A model generated the notes under the pieces. The model saw nothing but the letters and a program-made list of their open reading frames with translations, was not told the DNA's origin and made no database searches. Both the position numbers and the translations under genes were made by a program. Shown piece by piece: positions 5,272-12,485 of a stretch of DNA of 14,669 nucleotides. Position 1 is the stretch's first letter. Every line of letters begins with the position of its first letter. The stretch is taken from NCBI GenBank assembly GCA_002339125.1, contig DDJQ01000126.1, positions 1 to 14,669 of the forward strand, given 5' to 3'. The stretch comes from Alteromonadaceae bacterium UBA2620. GTDB taxonomy: Bacteria; Pseudomonadota; Gammaproteobacteria; Enterobacterales; Alteromonadaceae.

Positions 5272-7842
5272 TCAGATAATAACCAATCGCTCGCCATCCA
5301 CATCAATACGGATAGTGGATTCAGGCAGAATAGCCCCCGATAGCAACTGTTGCGCCAACGGGTTTTCCACTTGCGTCTGGATAGCACGCTTGAGCGGACG
5401 AGCTCCGAATACCGGATCAAACCCAGCATCAGCCAGTTTATCCATGGCTCCTGCAGACAGTTCGAGTTTATAACCTTTATCAGCCAAACGAGCACGTAGT
5501 GACGCCAGCTGGATTTTAGCAATCGATTTAATTTGCTCTTTACCCAGCGGATGGAACACCACTATATCGTCTACCCGGTTAATAAATTCCGGACGGAAAT
5601 GCTGACCGACCACATTCATCACCATAGATTTCATTTCTTCGTACTGATTTTCCTGATGCTTATCCTGGATAATATCCGATCCCAGGTTAGACGTCATGAT
5701 CACTACGGTATTCTTAAAATCTACAGTGCGGCCCTGGCCGTCGGTTAAGCGACCGTCATCCAGCACCTGCAACAGAATATTAAACACATCCGGATGGGCT
5801 TTCTCTACCTCATCTAACAGGATCACTGAATAAGGCTTACGGCGAACCGCTTCGGTTAAATAACCGCCCTCTTCGTATCCTACGTACCCCGGCGGCGCAC
5901 CTACCAGGCGTGCCACGCTGTGTTTTTCCATAAATTCCGACATATCTATGCGGATCATGGCCTCTTCGGTATCAAACATAAACCCAGCCAGTGATTTACA
6001 CAGCTCTGTTTTACCTACCCCGGTTGGGCCTAAGAACAGGAACGAACCAATCGGACGATTCGGATCGGCAAGCCCGGCACGTGAACGGCGAATAGCATTA
6101 GATACCGCATTTACCGCTTCATGCTGACCGACCACCCGCTTATGCAGCACATCTTCCATGCGCAGCAGCTTGTCGCGTTCACCTTCGAGCATCTTAGATA
6201 CCGGAATGCCGGTCCAACGTGAAAGCACATCGGCAATTTCGGCATCCGTTACCCGGTTTTTCATTAACAGAGTTTCTTTGTTCTCGTTTTCCGCCGCTTT
6301 TTCCAGCTTCATCTCAAGCTCAGGAATACGGCCGTACTGCAGCTCAGACATCCGGTTTAAGTCGGATGCGCGACGGGCAATCTCTAAATCCAGCTTGGCT
6401 TGTTCAAGCTCAGACTTAATTGACTGGGTGCCCTGCATGGCTTCTTTTTCTTCTTTCCAGATTTTCTCCAGATCGGCGAATTTAATTTCTGCCTGTTCGC
6501 GCTCCAGCTCGATCATTTCAAGTCGCTTATGACTGGCATCATCGGTTTCTTTCGCCAGCGCCTGCTCTTCCAGCTTGAGCTGGATGATACGACGCTCCAG
6601 TCGATCCATTTCTTCTGGTTTGGAATCAATCTGTAAACGAATACTCGAGGCAGCCTCATCGATCAGGTCAATAGCCTTGTCGGGTAACTGCCGGTCGCTG
6701 ATGTAACGGTGCGACAAGGTTGCCGCCGCCACAATGGCCGGATCGGTAATATCTACCGAATGGTGCAGTTCGTAACGTTCTTTTAAACCCCGCAGTATTG
6801 CGATAGTGTCTTCTACGCTTGGTTCATTCACGAGTACTTTCTGGAAACGGCGCTCCAGCGCAGCATCTTTCTCGATATACTGGCGATATTCATCCAGGGT
6901 AGTCGCGCCCACGCAATGCAGCTCACCACGGGCAAGTGCCGGTTTGAGCATATTGCCAGCGTCCATGGCACCGTCTGATTTACCGGCCCCGACCATGGTA
7001 TGTAATTCATCAATAAACAGAATTACCCGACCTTCTTCTTTGGCAAGTTCATTGAGTACTGCTTTTAGGCGCTCTTCAAACTCGCCGCGATATTTAGCCC
7101 CTGCTACCAGCGCCCCCATATCCAACGACAATACCCGCTTGTCTTTTAAGCCTTCAGGCACTTCGCCATTAATAATGCGTTGGGCGAGTCCTTCAACAAT
7201 AGCGGTTTTACCCACACCAGGTTCACCGATTAATACCGGGTTGTTTTTAGTGCGGCGCTGCAGAACCTGAACGGTACGGCGAATTTCATCGTCACGACCG
7301 ATCACAGGATCCAACTTACCCTGCTCTGCACGTTCGGTGAGATCGGTGGTGTACTTCTCTAAAGCCTGACGTACGTCTTCAGCGTTAGGATCGGTAACTT
7401 TCTGCCCGCCGCGCATATCATCAATGGCTTTTTCAATGGCTTCTTTGGTAACACCCAGTTCGCGGAATATATCGCCTAAACGGCCTTTATCCTGAATACC
7501 CGCCAACACGAATATTTCAGATGTGATGTAGTCATCTTTGCGCTGCTGGGCGATTTTGTCACACAGGTTGAGTAATACAACGCTGTCTTTGCCTAACTGT
7601 ACTTCACCGCCAATACCTTCTACCCGCGGCAGTCTTTCAATCGCCTGGGAAAGTGCGGAGCGTAGCGCATTTACATTTACGCCAGCCTGATCCAGCATTG
7701 AACGAACGGTGCCGCCCTGCTGATTTAACAATGCTGTCATCAAATGCACGGGCTCGATAAACTGATGATCTCTGCCCAAAGCAAGAGACTGCGCATCAGA
7801 GATCGCAATCTGGAACTTGCTGGTAAATCTATCTAAACGCAT
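5272..7842 (-). CDS. clpB: ATP-dependent disaggregase ClpB (Hsp100)
   Basis: This cytoplasmic hexameric AAA+ chaperone threads aggregated protein through its pore and works with DnaK. The 856-residue length matches E. coli ClpB (857). Order of parts: N-domain 1-145; NBD1 about 160-400 with Walker A GEPGVGKT (206-213), pore-loop Y251, Walker B D278-E279 and Arg fingers R331/R332; coiled-coil M-domain about 405-525; NBD2 about 550-760 with Walker A GPTGVGKT (605-612), pore GYVG (Y653), Walker B D677-E678 and Arg finger R756; C-terminal domain with GARPLKR sensor 2. All catalytic residues are present. The reading frame runs 34 codons further upstream, but the start at 7842 is chosen because the protein then begins MRLDRFT like other ClpBs, AAGAGGT precedes it, and the heat-shock promoter lies inside the extra stretch. 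Confidence 0.98.
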   Translation of the reverse strand: MRLDRFTSKFQIAISDAQSLALGRDHQFIEPVHLMTALLNQQGGTVRSMLDQAGVNVNALRSALSQAIERLPRVEGIGGEVQLGKDSVVLLNLCDKIAQQRKDDYITSEIFVLAGIQDKGRLGDIFRELGVTKEAIEKAIDDMRGGQKVTDPNAEDVRQALEKYTTDLTERAEQGKLDPVIGRDDEIRRTVQVLQRRTKNNPVLIGEPGVGKTAIVEGLAQRIINGEVPEGLKDKRVLSLDMGALVAGAKYRGEFEERLKAVLNELAKEEGRVILFIDELHTMVGAGKSDGAMDAGNMLKPALARGELHCVGATTLDEYRQYIEKDAALERRFQKVLVNEPSVEDTIAILRGLKERYELHHSVDITDPAIVAAATLSHRYISDRQLPDKAIDLIDEAASSIRLQIDSKPEEMDRLERRIIQLKLEEQALAKETDDASHKRLEMIELEREQAEIKFADLEKIWKEEKEAMQGTQSIKSELEQAKLDLEIARRASDLNRMSELQYGRIPELEMKLEKAAENENKETLLMKNRVTDAEIADVLSRWTGIPVSKMLEGERDKLLRMEDVLHKRVVGQHEAVNAVSNAIRRSRAGLADPNRPIGSFLFLGPTGVGKTELCKSLAGFMFDTEEAMIRIDMSEFMEKHSVARLVGAPPGYVGYEEGGYLTEAVRRKPYSVILLDEVEKAHPDVFNILLQVLDDGRLTDGQGRTVDFKNTVVIMTSNLGSDIIQDKHQENQYEEMKSMVMNVVGQHFRPEFINRVDDIVVFHPLGKEQIKSIAKIQLASLRARLADKGYKLELSAGAMDKLADAGFDPVFGARPLKRAIQTQVENPLAQQLLSGAILPESTIRIDVDGERLVII

Positions 7843-7846
7843 GGAA

Positions 7847-7853
7847 ACCTCTT
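7847..7853 (-). promoter_or_regulatory. Shine-Dalgarno of clpB
   Basis: AAGAGGT on the minus strand ends 4 bp before the ATG at 7842. It supports this start over the in-frame upstream one at 7944. Confidence 0.8.
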
Positions 7854-7880
7854 TTAACCGTGCTAATAACCTTGCTCTCT

Positions 7881-7909
7881 TTATGGGTATGAATAAATCC
7901 GGATTCAAG
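7881..7909 (-). promoter_or_regulatory. Sigma-32 heat-shock promoter of clpB
   Basis: On the minus strand, CTTGAAT (7909-7903), a 14-bp spacer and ACCCATAA (7888-7881) closely match the RpoH consensus CTTGAAA-N11-16-CCCCATNT. Transcription would start near 7874, giving a leader of about 30 nt to the clpB ATG. clpB is a classical RpoH regulon member, so sequence and context agree. Confidence 0.85.
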
Positions 7910-8009
7910 TGACCTGTATAAAAATTATGCGCAAATAAATACATAATTTGCGTCAGGTCAGGTATCTGGCTGATGTTTAGTATGGCTGATTTTGGGCGGG
8001 TTTAAAGGC

Positions 8010-8041
8010 AGAATAAGAAGCCGCCTGCGAATGCAGACGGC
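8010..8041 (-). terminator. Terminator after the M28 peptidase gene
   Basis: A 9-bp stem (8020-8028 and 8033-8041; one G-T wobble) with a 4-base loop is followed on the minus strand by TTCTTATTCT. It lies 16 bp after the peptidase stop. It separates the rluD-pgeF-peptidase unit from clpB, which has its own promoter. Confidence 0.68.
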
Positions 8042-8057
8042 CAGCAGAAACAAATAG

Positions 8058-9668
8058 TTAGTCTTTACCCAGGGTAGAAAAGAAACTATCGCTGTTCCAG
8101 GCAGGACGTTCAGGCGCGTTGGCCAAATCCCGGGCAATGGCGTAATTGATTTCAACAAATTGCGCGGCCCACTCGTAATCAATCGGTAAATTTAAATCAT
8201 CCGAAGGCATGTGATAATGCTTAGCCAGGAAGGTTTGTGGCGATACGGCAAGGGCATCTTTTACTTCAGTCGCAAGACTCGGCACTAAGAAAACAGCCGG
8301 TACCCCCTGTTTAACAAAACTATACTGGTCGCTGCGAACAAATATGGCCTGCTCAGGCATCGGATCTTCAATCAGCTTCATTTCATTTTTCAGCAAGGTA
8401 CTGCTAACCGTATCTTCCAGTGAGCTATGGGTAGCGCCAAAGGCAATAATCTCGTTAGTACGGTAAGTCAGGATAGGCATATCCAGATTCACATTGGCAA
8501 CAATGTTATCAATGGGCACAGTAGGATAAGTAGCGTAGTATTCTGAGCCTAACAAGCCCTTCTCTTCACCGGTCACAAAAGCAAAGATTACCGAACGTTT
8601 GGGCTTTTCTTTGGCATGATGAAATTCGTGAGCGATTTCAAGCAGGGTGGATACTCCACTGGCATTATCCATCGCACCATTGTTAATGTTGTCTTTTAAC
8701 ACCGAGTTTTTACTCACACCAATGTGGTCTGAGTGCGCGCTTAAAATAATAAATTCATTTTTAAGCTCGGGATCAGAGCCCTCAATTACGCCAACAACAT
8801 TGGGGCTAGTGGTTTCACTGTGTACCGATTTCTTTTCCAGGGTGGCGGTCAGCCCCATTGGCCGTGGTGTCAGCGACTCATTATTTTCGATTTTCTCAAA
8901 AATCTCTTCCAGGTCGATGCCGGCCATCTCAAACAGGGTTTTACCTGCTTCCAGACTAAGGGTCGCGCCGCCTTTTAGTTCCGGGTAACCGTTGTTAACC
9001 TCACCTTCTTTAGTTAACCAGCGAGTGGACGGTGTTTTTGCATATAACTTGCGCTTCTCGAAGGGTGACACTTTCTCAGAGGTCGGCGTACTTACCACTA
9101 TGGTGCCGATAGCACCGCTTTTTACCAGACTGTCGGCAATCAAACGGCGAAAGTGCGAACCTTCCTCACTGGGGAAATCATGGGGTCTGTCAGACAAAAT
9201 CACCGCTATCTTGCCTTTTAAGTCGATATTTTCATAATCGCTATAATTCAGGTACGGCGCATCAATACCAAACCCGGCAAAAACCAGCTCGCCGGACACA
9301 CTGGATGTTTCGTTGTTGATGTCGGCGCTCATGAGCATATTTTGCATAAACTCAAATTCAATGGAATCATCGCCGTCTGAAACCACCATTTTGGGCGATG
9401 ACATATCAAGGGTCGCCTGTTTAAATGGCACTACCTGATAATAACTGCCTTCTTCACCGGCGGGTGCAACGCCCATCTTTTGCAACTCACTGGCAATATA
9501 CAGCGACGCAAAGTCGTGCCCGATACTACCGGTATCGCGACCGGCCAGCAGATCGTCGGCCAGCAACATCATATGGCCTTTAAAGCGTTCAGGTGAAGCC
9601 GCATTTACGGCACTGGCGCATAGCAATGATGCGGTTACGCCAACCAAACATGAGATAATTTTTTTCAA
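8058..9668 (-). CDS. Secreted M28 family zinc metallopeptidase with PA domain
   Basis: This is an exported di-zinc exopeptidase, probably an aminopeptidase, acting in the periplasm or outside the cell. The 536-residue protein has a signal peptide (1-23, cleavage near AVNA|A). A protease-associated (PA)-like domain spans about 115-260 and sits between the N-terminal part and the catalytic M28 domain (about 285-515). The metal-binding set is complete: H312 (in AHSDH), D334 (GAMDN), E369 with the neighbouring catalytic base E368 (TGEE), D396 (NLDMP) and H486 (HYHMPSD). The start is a TTG at 9668, supported by a strong AAGGAGA 6 bp upstream; no in-frame ATG fits. It lies 87 bp after pgeF on the same strand and is followed by a terminator, so it is either the third gene of the rluD unit or has a weak promoter of its own. 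Substrate specificity cannot be read from sequence. Confidence 0.88.
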   Translation of the reverse strand: MKKIISCLVGVTASLLCASAVNAASPERFKGHMMLLADDLLAGRDTGSIGHDFASLYIASELQKMGVAPAGEEGSYYQVVPFKQATLDMSSPKMVVSDGDDSIEFEFMQNMLMSADINNETSSVSGELVFAGFGIDAPYLNYSDYENIDLKGKIAVILSDRPHDFPSEEGSHFRRLIADSLVKSGAIGTIVVSTPTSEKVSPFEKRKLYAKTPSTRWLTKEGEVNNGYPELKGGATLSLEAGKTLFEMAGIDLEEIFEKIENNESLTPRPMGLTATLEKKSVHSETTSPNVVGVIEGSDPELKNEFIILSAHSDHIGVSKNSVLKDNINNGAMDNASGVSTLLEIAHEFHHAKEKPKRSVIFAFVTGEEKGLLGSEYYATYPTVPIDNIVANVNLDMPILTYRTNEIIAFGATHSSLEDTVSSTLLKNEMKLIEDPMPEQAIFVRSDQYSFVKQGVPAVFLVPSLATEVKDALAVSPQTFLAKHYHMPSDDLNLPIDYEWAAQFVEINYAIARDLANAPERPAWNSDSFFSTLGKD

Positions 9669-9674
9669 CTGTCG

Positions 9675-9681
9675 TCTCCTT
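9675..9681 (-). promoter_or_regulatory. Strong Shine-Dalgarno that decides the TTG start of the M28 peptidase
   Basis: AAGGAGA on the minus strand, 6 bp before TTG at 9668-9666. The TTG opens the signal peptide MKKIISCLVG at the right place, and the nearest upstream ATG meets a stop at once. Confidence 0.8.
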
Positions 9682-9755
9682 AACTTTTTTATTGTTTATG
9701 TACTTTTACATGCTTCATAGTAGGAGATAGGCAAAAAGGTGTACAGCAAATACCG

Positions 9756-10487
9756 CTATACGCCACGAAGTCCTATTACACTAACCATTCTGCCAGTTTG
9801 CTGCTGTTGTTGATGGGTCGCCTGACGGTGCGAAAAGAATCGCTCATCGGCATAGGTACAAAGCGCGGACGGCGTGATGTGCAGTAAGCCGAGTGAGGCT
9901 AACTGACTGCGTGCTATCATAGGCAGGTCAAGCAGATATTTATCGGCATTATCAGAGCAGATAATAGCTCCCGGATGCTGACTGAAATGACTGGCTACCT
10001 GCTCAGACACTTCATAGCAAGGCTGTGAAATGGCCGGTCCTATCCAGGCTAGCAACGTATTGGCCGGCGATTGCATCGCGGCAATCGTGTGCTCAATCAC
10101 CTTCAGGTGCAACCCTTTCCAGCCCGCATGAATGGCGGCTACTTCTGAGCCATTCTGATTACAAAGAAGTACCGGCACACAATCGGCGGTCATCACTGCA
10201 CAAAAATGTCCGGCGGAACGACTCACCGCTGCATCAGCTTCTGTTTGTGTCGTGGGTAATTTCACTACCCGATGGCCGTGCACCTGATTTAACCAGTGCA
10301 ATTTTTCATGATGAGGGAGCAATCTGCGGTTGCGGCTGACTTGCTCAGTACAGTCGCCCACATGATCGCCAACATTCAGGCTGGCGTAATTGCCATCACT
10401 ACAGCCGCCATGGCGGGTGGTGGTGTAAGCCACCACATTTGCCGGCGCCTGCCAGTTTGGCAAAATCAGCGGAATATCAGAGCTCAT
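9756..10487 (-). CDS. pgeF: Peptidoglycan editing factor PgeF (YfiH, DUF152 / multicopper-polyphenol-oxidase-like fold)
   Basis: This is a cytosolic zinc enzyme of the YfiH family. E. coli PgeF removes the wrongly incorporated L-serine from UDP-MurNAc, keeping L-alanine as first stem residue; older annotations call it laccase or polyphenol oxidase. The 243-residue length equals that of E. coli PgeF. Metal and active-site residues are present: H70 in NQVHG, C103 in TADCVPVLL and H120 in AAIHAGWKG, followed by WIGPAISQPCYEV. The ATG at 10487 is chosen because the protein then starts like its relatives; the frame also allows a TTG at 10526 that would add 13 residues lying inside rluD. The ATG overlaps the end of rluD by 11 bp with no strong ribosome site, which suggests translational coupling. 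A run of five Gln (226-230) replaces the usual linker before TGRM. Confidence 0.92.
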   Translation of the reverse strand: MSSDIPLILPNWQAPANVVAYTTTRHGGCSDGNYASLNVGDHVGDCTEQVSRNRRLLPHHEKLHWLNQVHGHRVVKLPTTQTEADAAVSRSAGHFCAVMTADCVPVLLCNQNGSEVAAIHAGWKGLHLKVIEHTIAAMQSPANTLLAWIGPAISQPCYEVSEQVASHFSQHPGAIICSDNADKYLLDLPMIARSQLASLGLLHITPSALCTYADERFFSHRQATHQQQQQTGRMVSVIGLRGV

Positions 10488-11460
10488 CCAGTCCAAATTG
10501 CTTCGTATCTTCGCGGGTACTTTCAATCAGGCTGACCATATCCTCTGGTAGCGGTGCCTGCCAGGTCATCCACTCATCCGTTTGGGGATGGTACAAAGAT
10601 AACTGAGCGGCGTGCAGCGCCTGACGTTTGAAATTTCTCAGCGTATCGGCAAACTCTTCGCTGGCCCCTTTGGGTAAACGCCAGCGGCCACCGTACACCG
10701 GATCGCCGACCAGGGGATGTTTGATATAAGCCATATGAACGCGGATCTGGTGCGTCCGGCCAGTTTCCAGTTTCAAACGCAGATGAGTATGAGCGCGAAA
10801 TTTTTCGATAACCCGATAGTGTGTTACCGCGGGTTTACCGAACTCGCGGACTGCCATATGCGTGCGCTTGGTGGCATGACGGCCAATTGGTGCATCCACA
10901 ATGCCCCCGGCAATCATGGTGCCAAAGGCCAGGGCTTCGTACTCACGGCTCATCACTCTTGACTGTAATTGTTCCACCAGGTGAGTTTGTGCGGATAAGG
11001 TTTTGGCTACTACCATTAAGCCGGTAGTGTCTTTATCGAGGCGATGGACGATCCCGGCTCTGGGAACTTTATCAATGCCCGGCACATGGGCCAGCAGCGC
11101 ATTAAGCAGTGTACCGTCCTGATTGCCAGCACCAGGATGCACCACCAGGTCGGCCGGTTTATTGATGACCAGGATGCTGTCATCCTCGTAAACGATATCC
11201 AGCGCGATTTTTTGCGGCGCATTGGCAACCTGCTGGGTAATTTCGGCTTCAATCTCGATTGACTCATCGCCGGTCATTTTTTGACGCGGAACTTTGCACA
11301 CTTCGCCATTTACCGTTACATTACCCGCCAAAATCCATTCTTTTAACTTTGAACGGGAATAATCAGGGAACAAATCTGCAATTACCTGATCTAACCTCAA
11401 ACCAAAGTGTTGGAATTCGGTTTGCGCTGCCAATGAAATCTGTGAACTTTGTTGTACCAT
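10477..11460 (-). CDS. rluD: 23S rRNA pseudouridine synthase RluD (positions 1911/1915/1917)
   Basis: It converts uridines in helix 69 of 23S rRNA to pseudouridine, a step tied to late 50S maturation. The 327 residues compare with 326 in E. coli. An S4 RNA-binding domain spans about 18-75, followed by the RluA-type catalytic domain (about 88-310). The catalytic Asp is D142 in the motif HRLDKDTTG; GRTHQIRVHM is near 235 and HPLVGDPVYGG follows. Assignment to RluD rather than RluA/RluC rests on the S4 domain, the length and the pgeF neighbour. The ATG at 11460 is preceded by AGGCGG. pgeF overlaps its last codons. It is divergent from bamD, the same arrangement as in E. coli. A candidate extended -10 promoter lies at 11491-11499. 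Confidence 0.95.
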   Translation of the reverse strand: MVQQSSQISLAAQTEFQHFGLRLDQVIADLFPDYSRSKLKEWILAGNVTVNGEVCKVPRQKMTGDESIEIEAEITQQVANAPQKIALDIVYEDDSILVINKPADLVVHPGAGNQDGTLLNALLAHVPGIDKVPRAGIVHRLDKDTTGLMVVAKTLSAQTHLVEQLQSRVMSREYEALAFGTMIAGGIVDAPIGRHATKRTHMAVREFGKPAVTHYRVIEKFRAHTHLRLKLETGRTHQIRVHMAYIKHPLVGDPVYGGRWRLPKGASEEFADTLRNFKRQALHAAQLSLYHPQTDEWMTWQAPLPEDMVSLIESTREDTKQFGLDEL

Positions 11461-11490
11461 AACCGCCTAAAGAGAGAACACAAAAGGCAG

Positions 11491-11499
11491 ATTATAACA
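11491..11499 (-). promoter_or_regulatory. Candidate extended -10 promoter of rluD
   Basis: On the minus strand, TGT-TATAAT (11499-11491) is a consensus extended -10. No good -35 is seen 17 bp upstream, which is tolerated for extended -10 promoters. It lies 30 bp before the rluD ATG, leaving a leader of about 24 nt. No clear matching promoter for the divergent bamD was found in the same 170-bp region. Confidence 0.5.
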
Positions 11500-11630
11500 G
11501 GTTTGGCAGCTGTGGCTGTTTTCTTTTGGAGTTTATATGGTGTTTGCGTTTAAGAGTACGTTAAAATACCCAACAGAAAACTGTTTTACCTTGCAGTAAA
11601 ATTAATTGTGTACCAGGAACCAGTAGTACT

Positions 11631-12395
11631 ATGAAAATAAACCGTTGCATTGCCCCCCTGCTAATTAGCGTTTTGTTAGCCGTGACAGGCTGTTCATCCT
11701 CAAGCAAAGAAGATCAGGTGATGAATGCAAACCTGGGTGCGCAGGCACTTTACGACAAAGCGCGTCAGAGCATGGCGAATGGCAACTTTGCCGCTGCAGC
11801 CGACTCACTGAGTGCGCTGGACTCCCGCTTTCCATTCGGTCCGCTATCTCACCAGGTGCAGCTGGATTTGGTTTACAGCTATTATAAATCCGGCAAAATT
11901 GACCAGACACTGGCCACTATCGACCGTTTTATTCGCTTAAACCCTAACCATGCTGATGTGGATTATGCGTTTTATATGCGCGGCCTGACTAACATGGAAG
12001 CCGACAACAATTTGTTTCAGGAGTTAGTTGGTATTGATACCACTGACCGCGATCCGAGCAAATCCAAGCAGGCTTTTGAGGATTTCAGACGTTTAATTCA
12101 GCAATACCCAGATAGTAAATATGCTGCCGACGCCCGCCAGCGTATGGTGTTTATTAAAAACCGTCTGGCCAGCTACGAAATCTCTATCGCTCGCTTCTAT
12201 ATGCGCCGTGAAGCTTTCATTGCAGCTGCTAACCGTGGCCGTTATGTACTGGAGTATTACCCTGATTCAGACCAGGTGCAGCAGGCACTGGAAATTATGG
12301 TGTCTTGCTATGACCAGTTAGAACTGACTGAGTTACGTGATAACGCCATGAAAACGCTGAAGCTGAACTTTCCGGACAGCGAATTTATCAGCTAA
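11631..12395 (+). CDS. bamD: Outer membrane protein assembly factor BamD (lipoprotein)
   Basis: This essential lipoprotein of the BAM complex, anchored in the inner leaflet of the outer membrane, binds BamA and substrate beta-barrel proteins. The 254 residues include a lipoprotein signal with lipobox V-T-G-C (C21 is the lipidated residue), then five TPR motifs from about 35 to 240. Signature stretches of the family are present: RFPFGPLSHQVQLDLVYSYY, IDRFIRLNPNH, DYAFYMRGLTN and DRDPSKSKQAF, the last leading to an FxxxxxxYPDSKYAADA block. The ribosome site is modest (AGGAA about 12 bp upstream of the ATG). It is divergent from rluD. In E. coli raiA follows bamD; here a terminator and a convergent c-di-GMP gene follow instead. 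Confidence 0.97.
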   Translation: MKINRCIAPLLISVLLAVTGCSSSSKEDQVMNANLGAQALYDKARQSMANGNFAAAADSLSALDSRFPFGPLSHQVQLDLVYSYYKSGKIDQTLATIDRFIRLNPNHADVDYAFYMRGLTNMEADNNLFQELVGIDTTDRDPSKSKQAFEDFRRLIQQYPDSKYAADARQRMVFIKNRLASYEISIARFYMRREAFIAAANRGRYVLEYYPDSDQVQQALEIMVSCYDQLELTELRDNAMKTLKLNFPDSEFIS

Positions 12396-12416
12396 TTATC
12401 GTTATTATTAGCAATC

Positions 12417-12447
12417 AAAAAAAGCAGCTTTTAAGCTGCTTTTTTTG
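12417..12447. terminator. Bidirectional terminator between bamD and the GGDEF-EAL gene
   Basis: An 8-bp stem AGCAGCTT/AAGCTGCT (12423-12430 and 12433-12440), extendable with A/T pairs, is flanked by seven A residues on the left and seven T residues on the right. It can stop transcription of both convergent genes. Confidence 0.88.
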
Positions 12448-12485
12448 TGTGTATGAAACCAATTTTTACCAGATTTGCCGGCAGA

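Noticed and set aside
5169..5522. 117-residue minus-strand frame overlapping the end of clpB and prsT
   Set aside because: It lies in another frame of clpB and spans the terminator; no ribosome site and no recognisable protein.
6158..7270. Long open frames antisense to clpB (6158-6532, 6806-7270)
   Set aside because: They are Ser/Arg-rich shadows of the clpB codon pattern with no ribosome site or recognisable domain.
7843..7944. 34-residue N-terminal extension of ClpB
   Set aside because: It contains the sigma-32 promoter, is not like ClpB N-termini, and a ribosome site marks the start at 7842.
7958..8182. 74-residue minus-strand frame downstream of the M28 gene
   Set aside because: It overlaps the M28 C-terminus out of frame and runs through the terminator hairpin.
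10488..10526. TTG start at 10526 for pgeF
   Set aside because: It adds 13 residues inside rluD; the ATG at 10487 gives the family's usual start and length.
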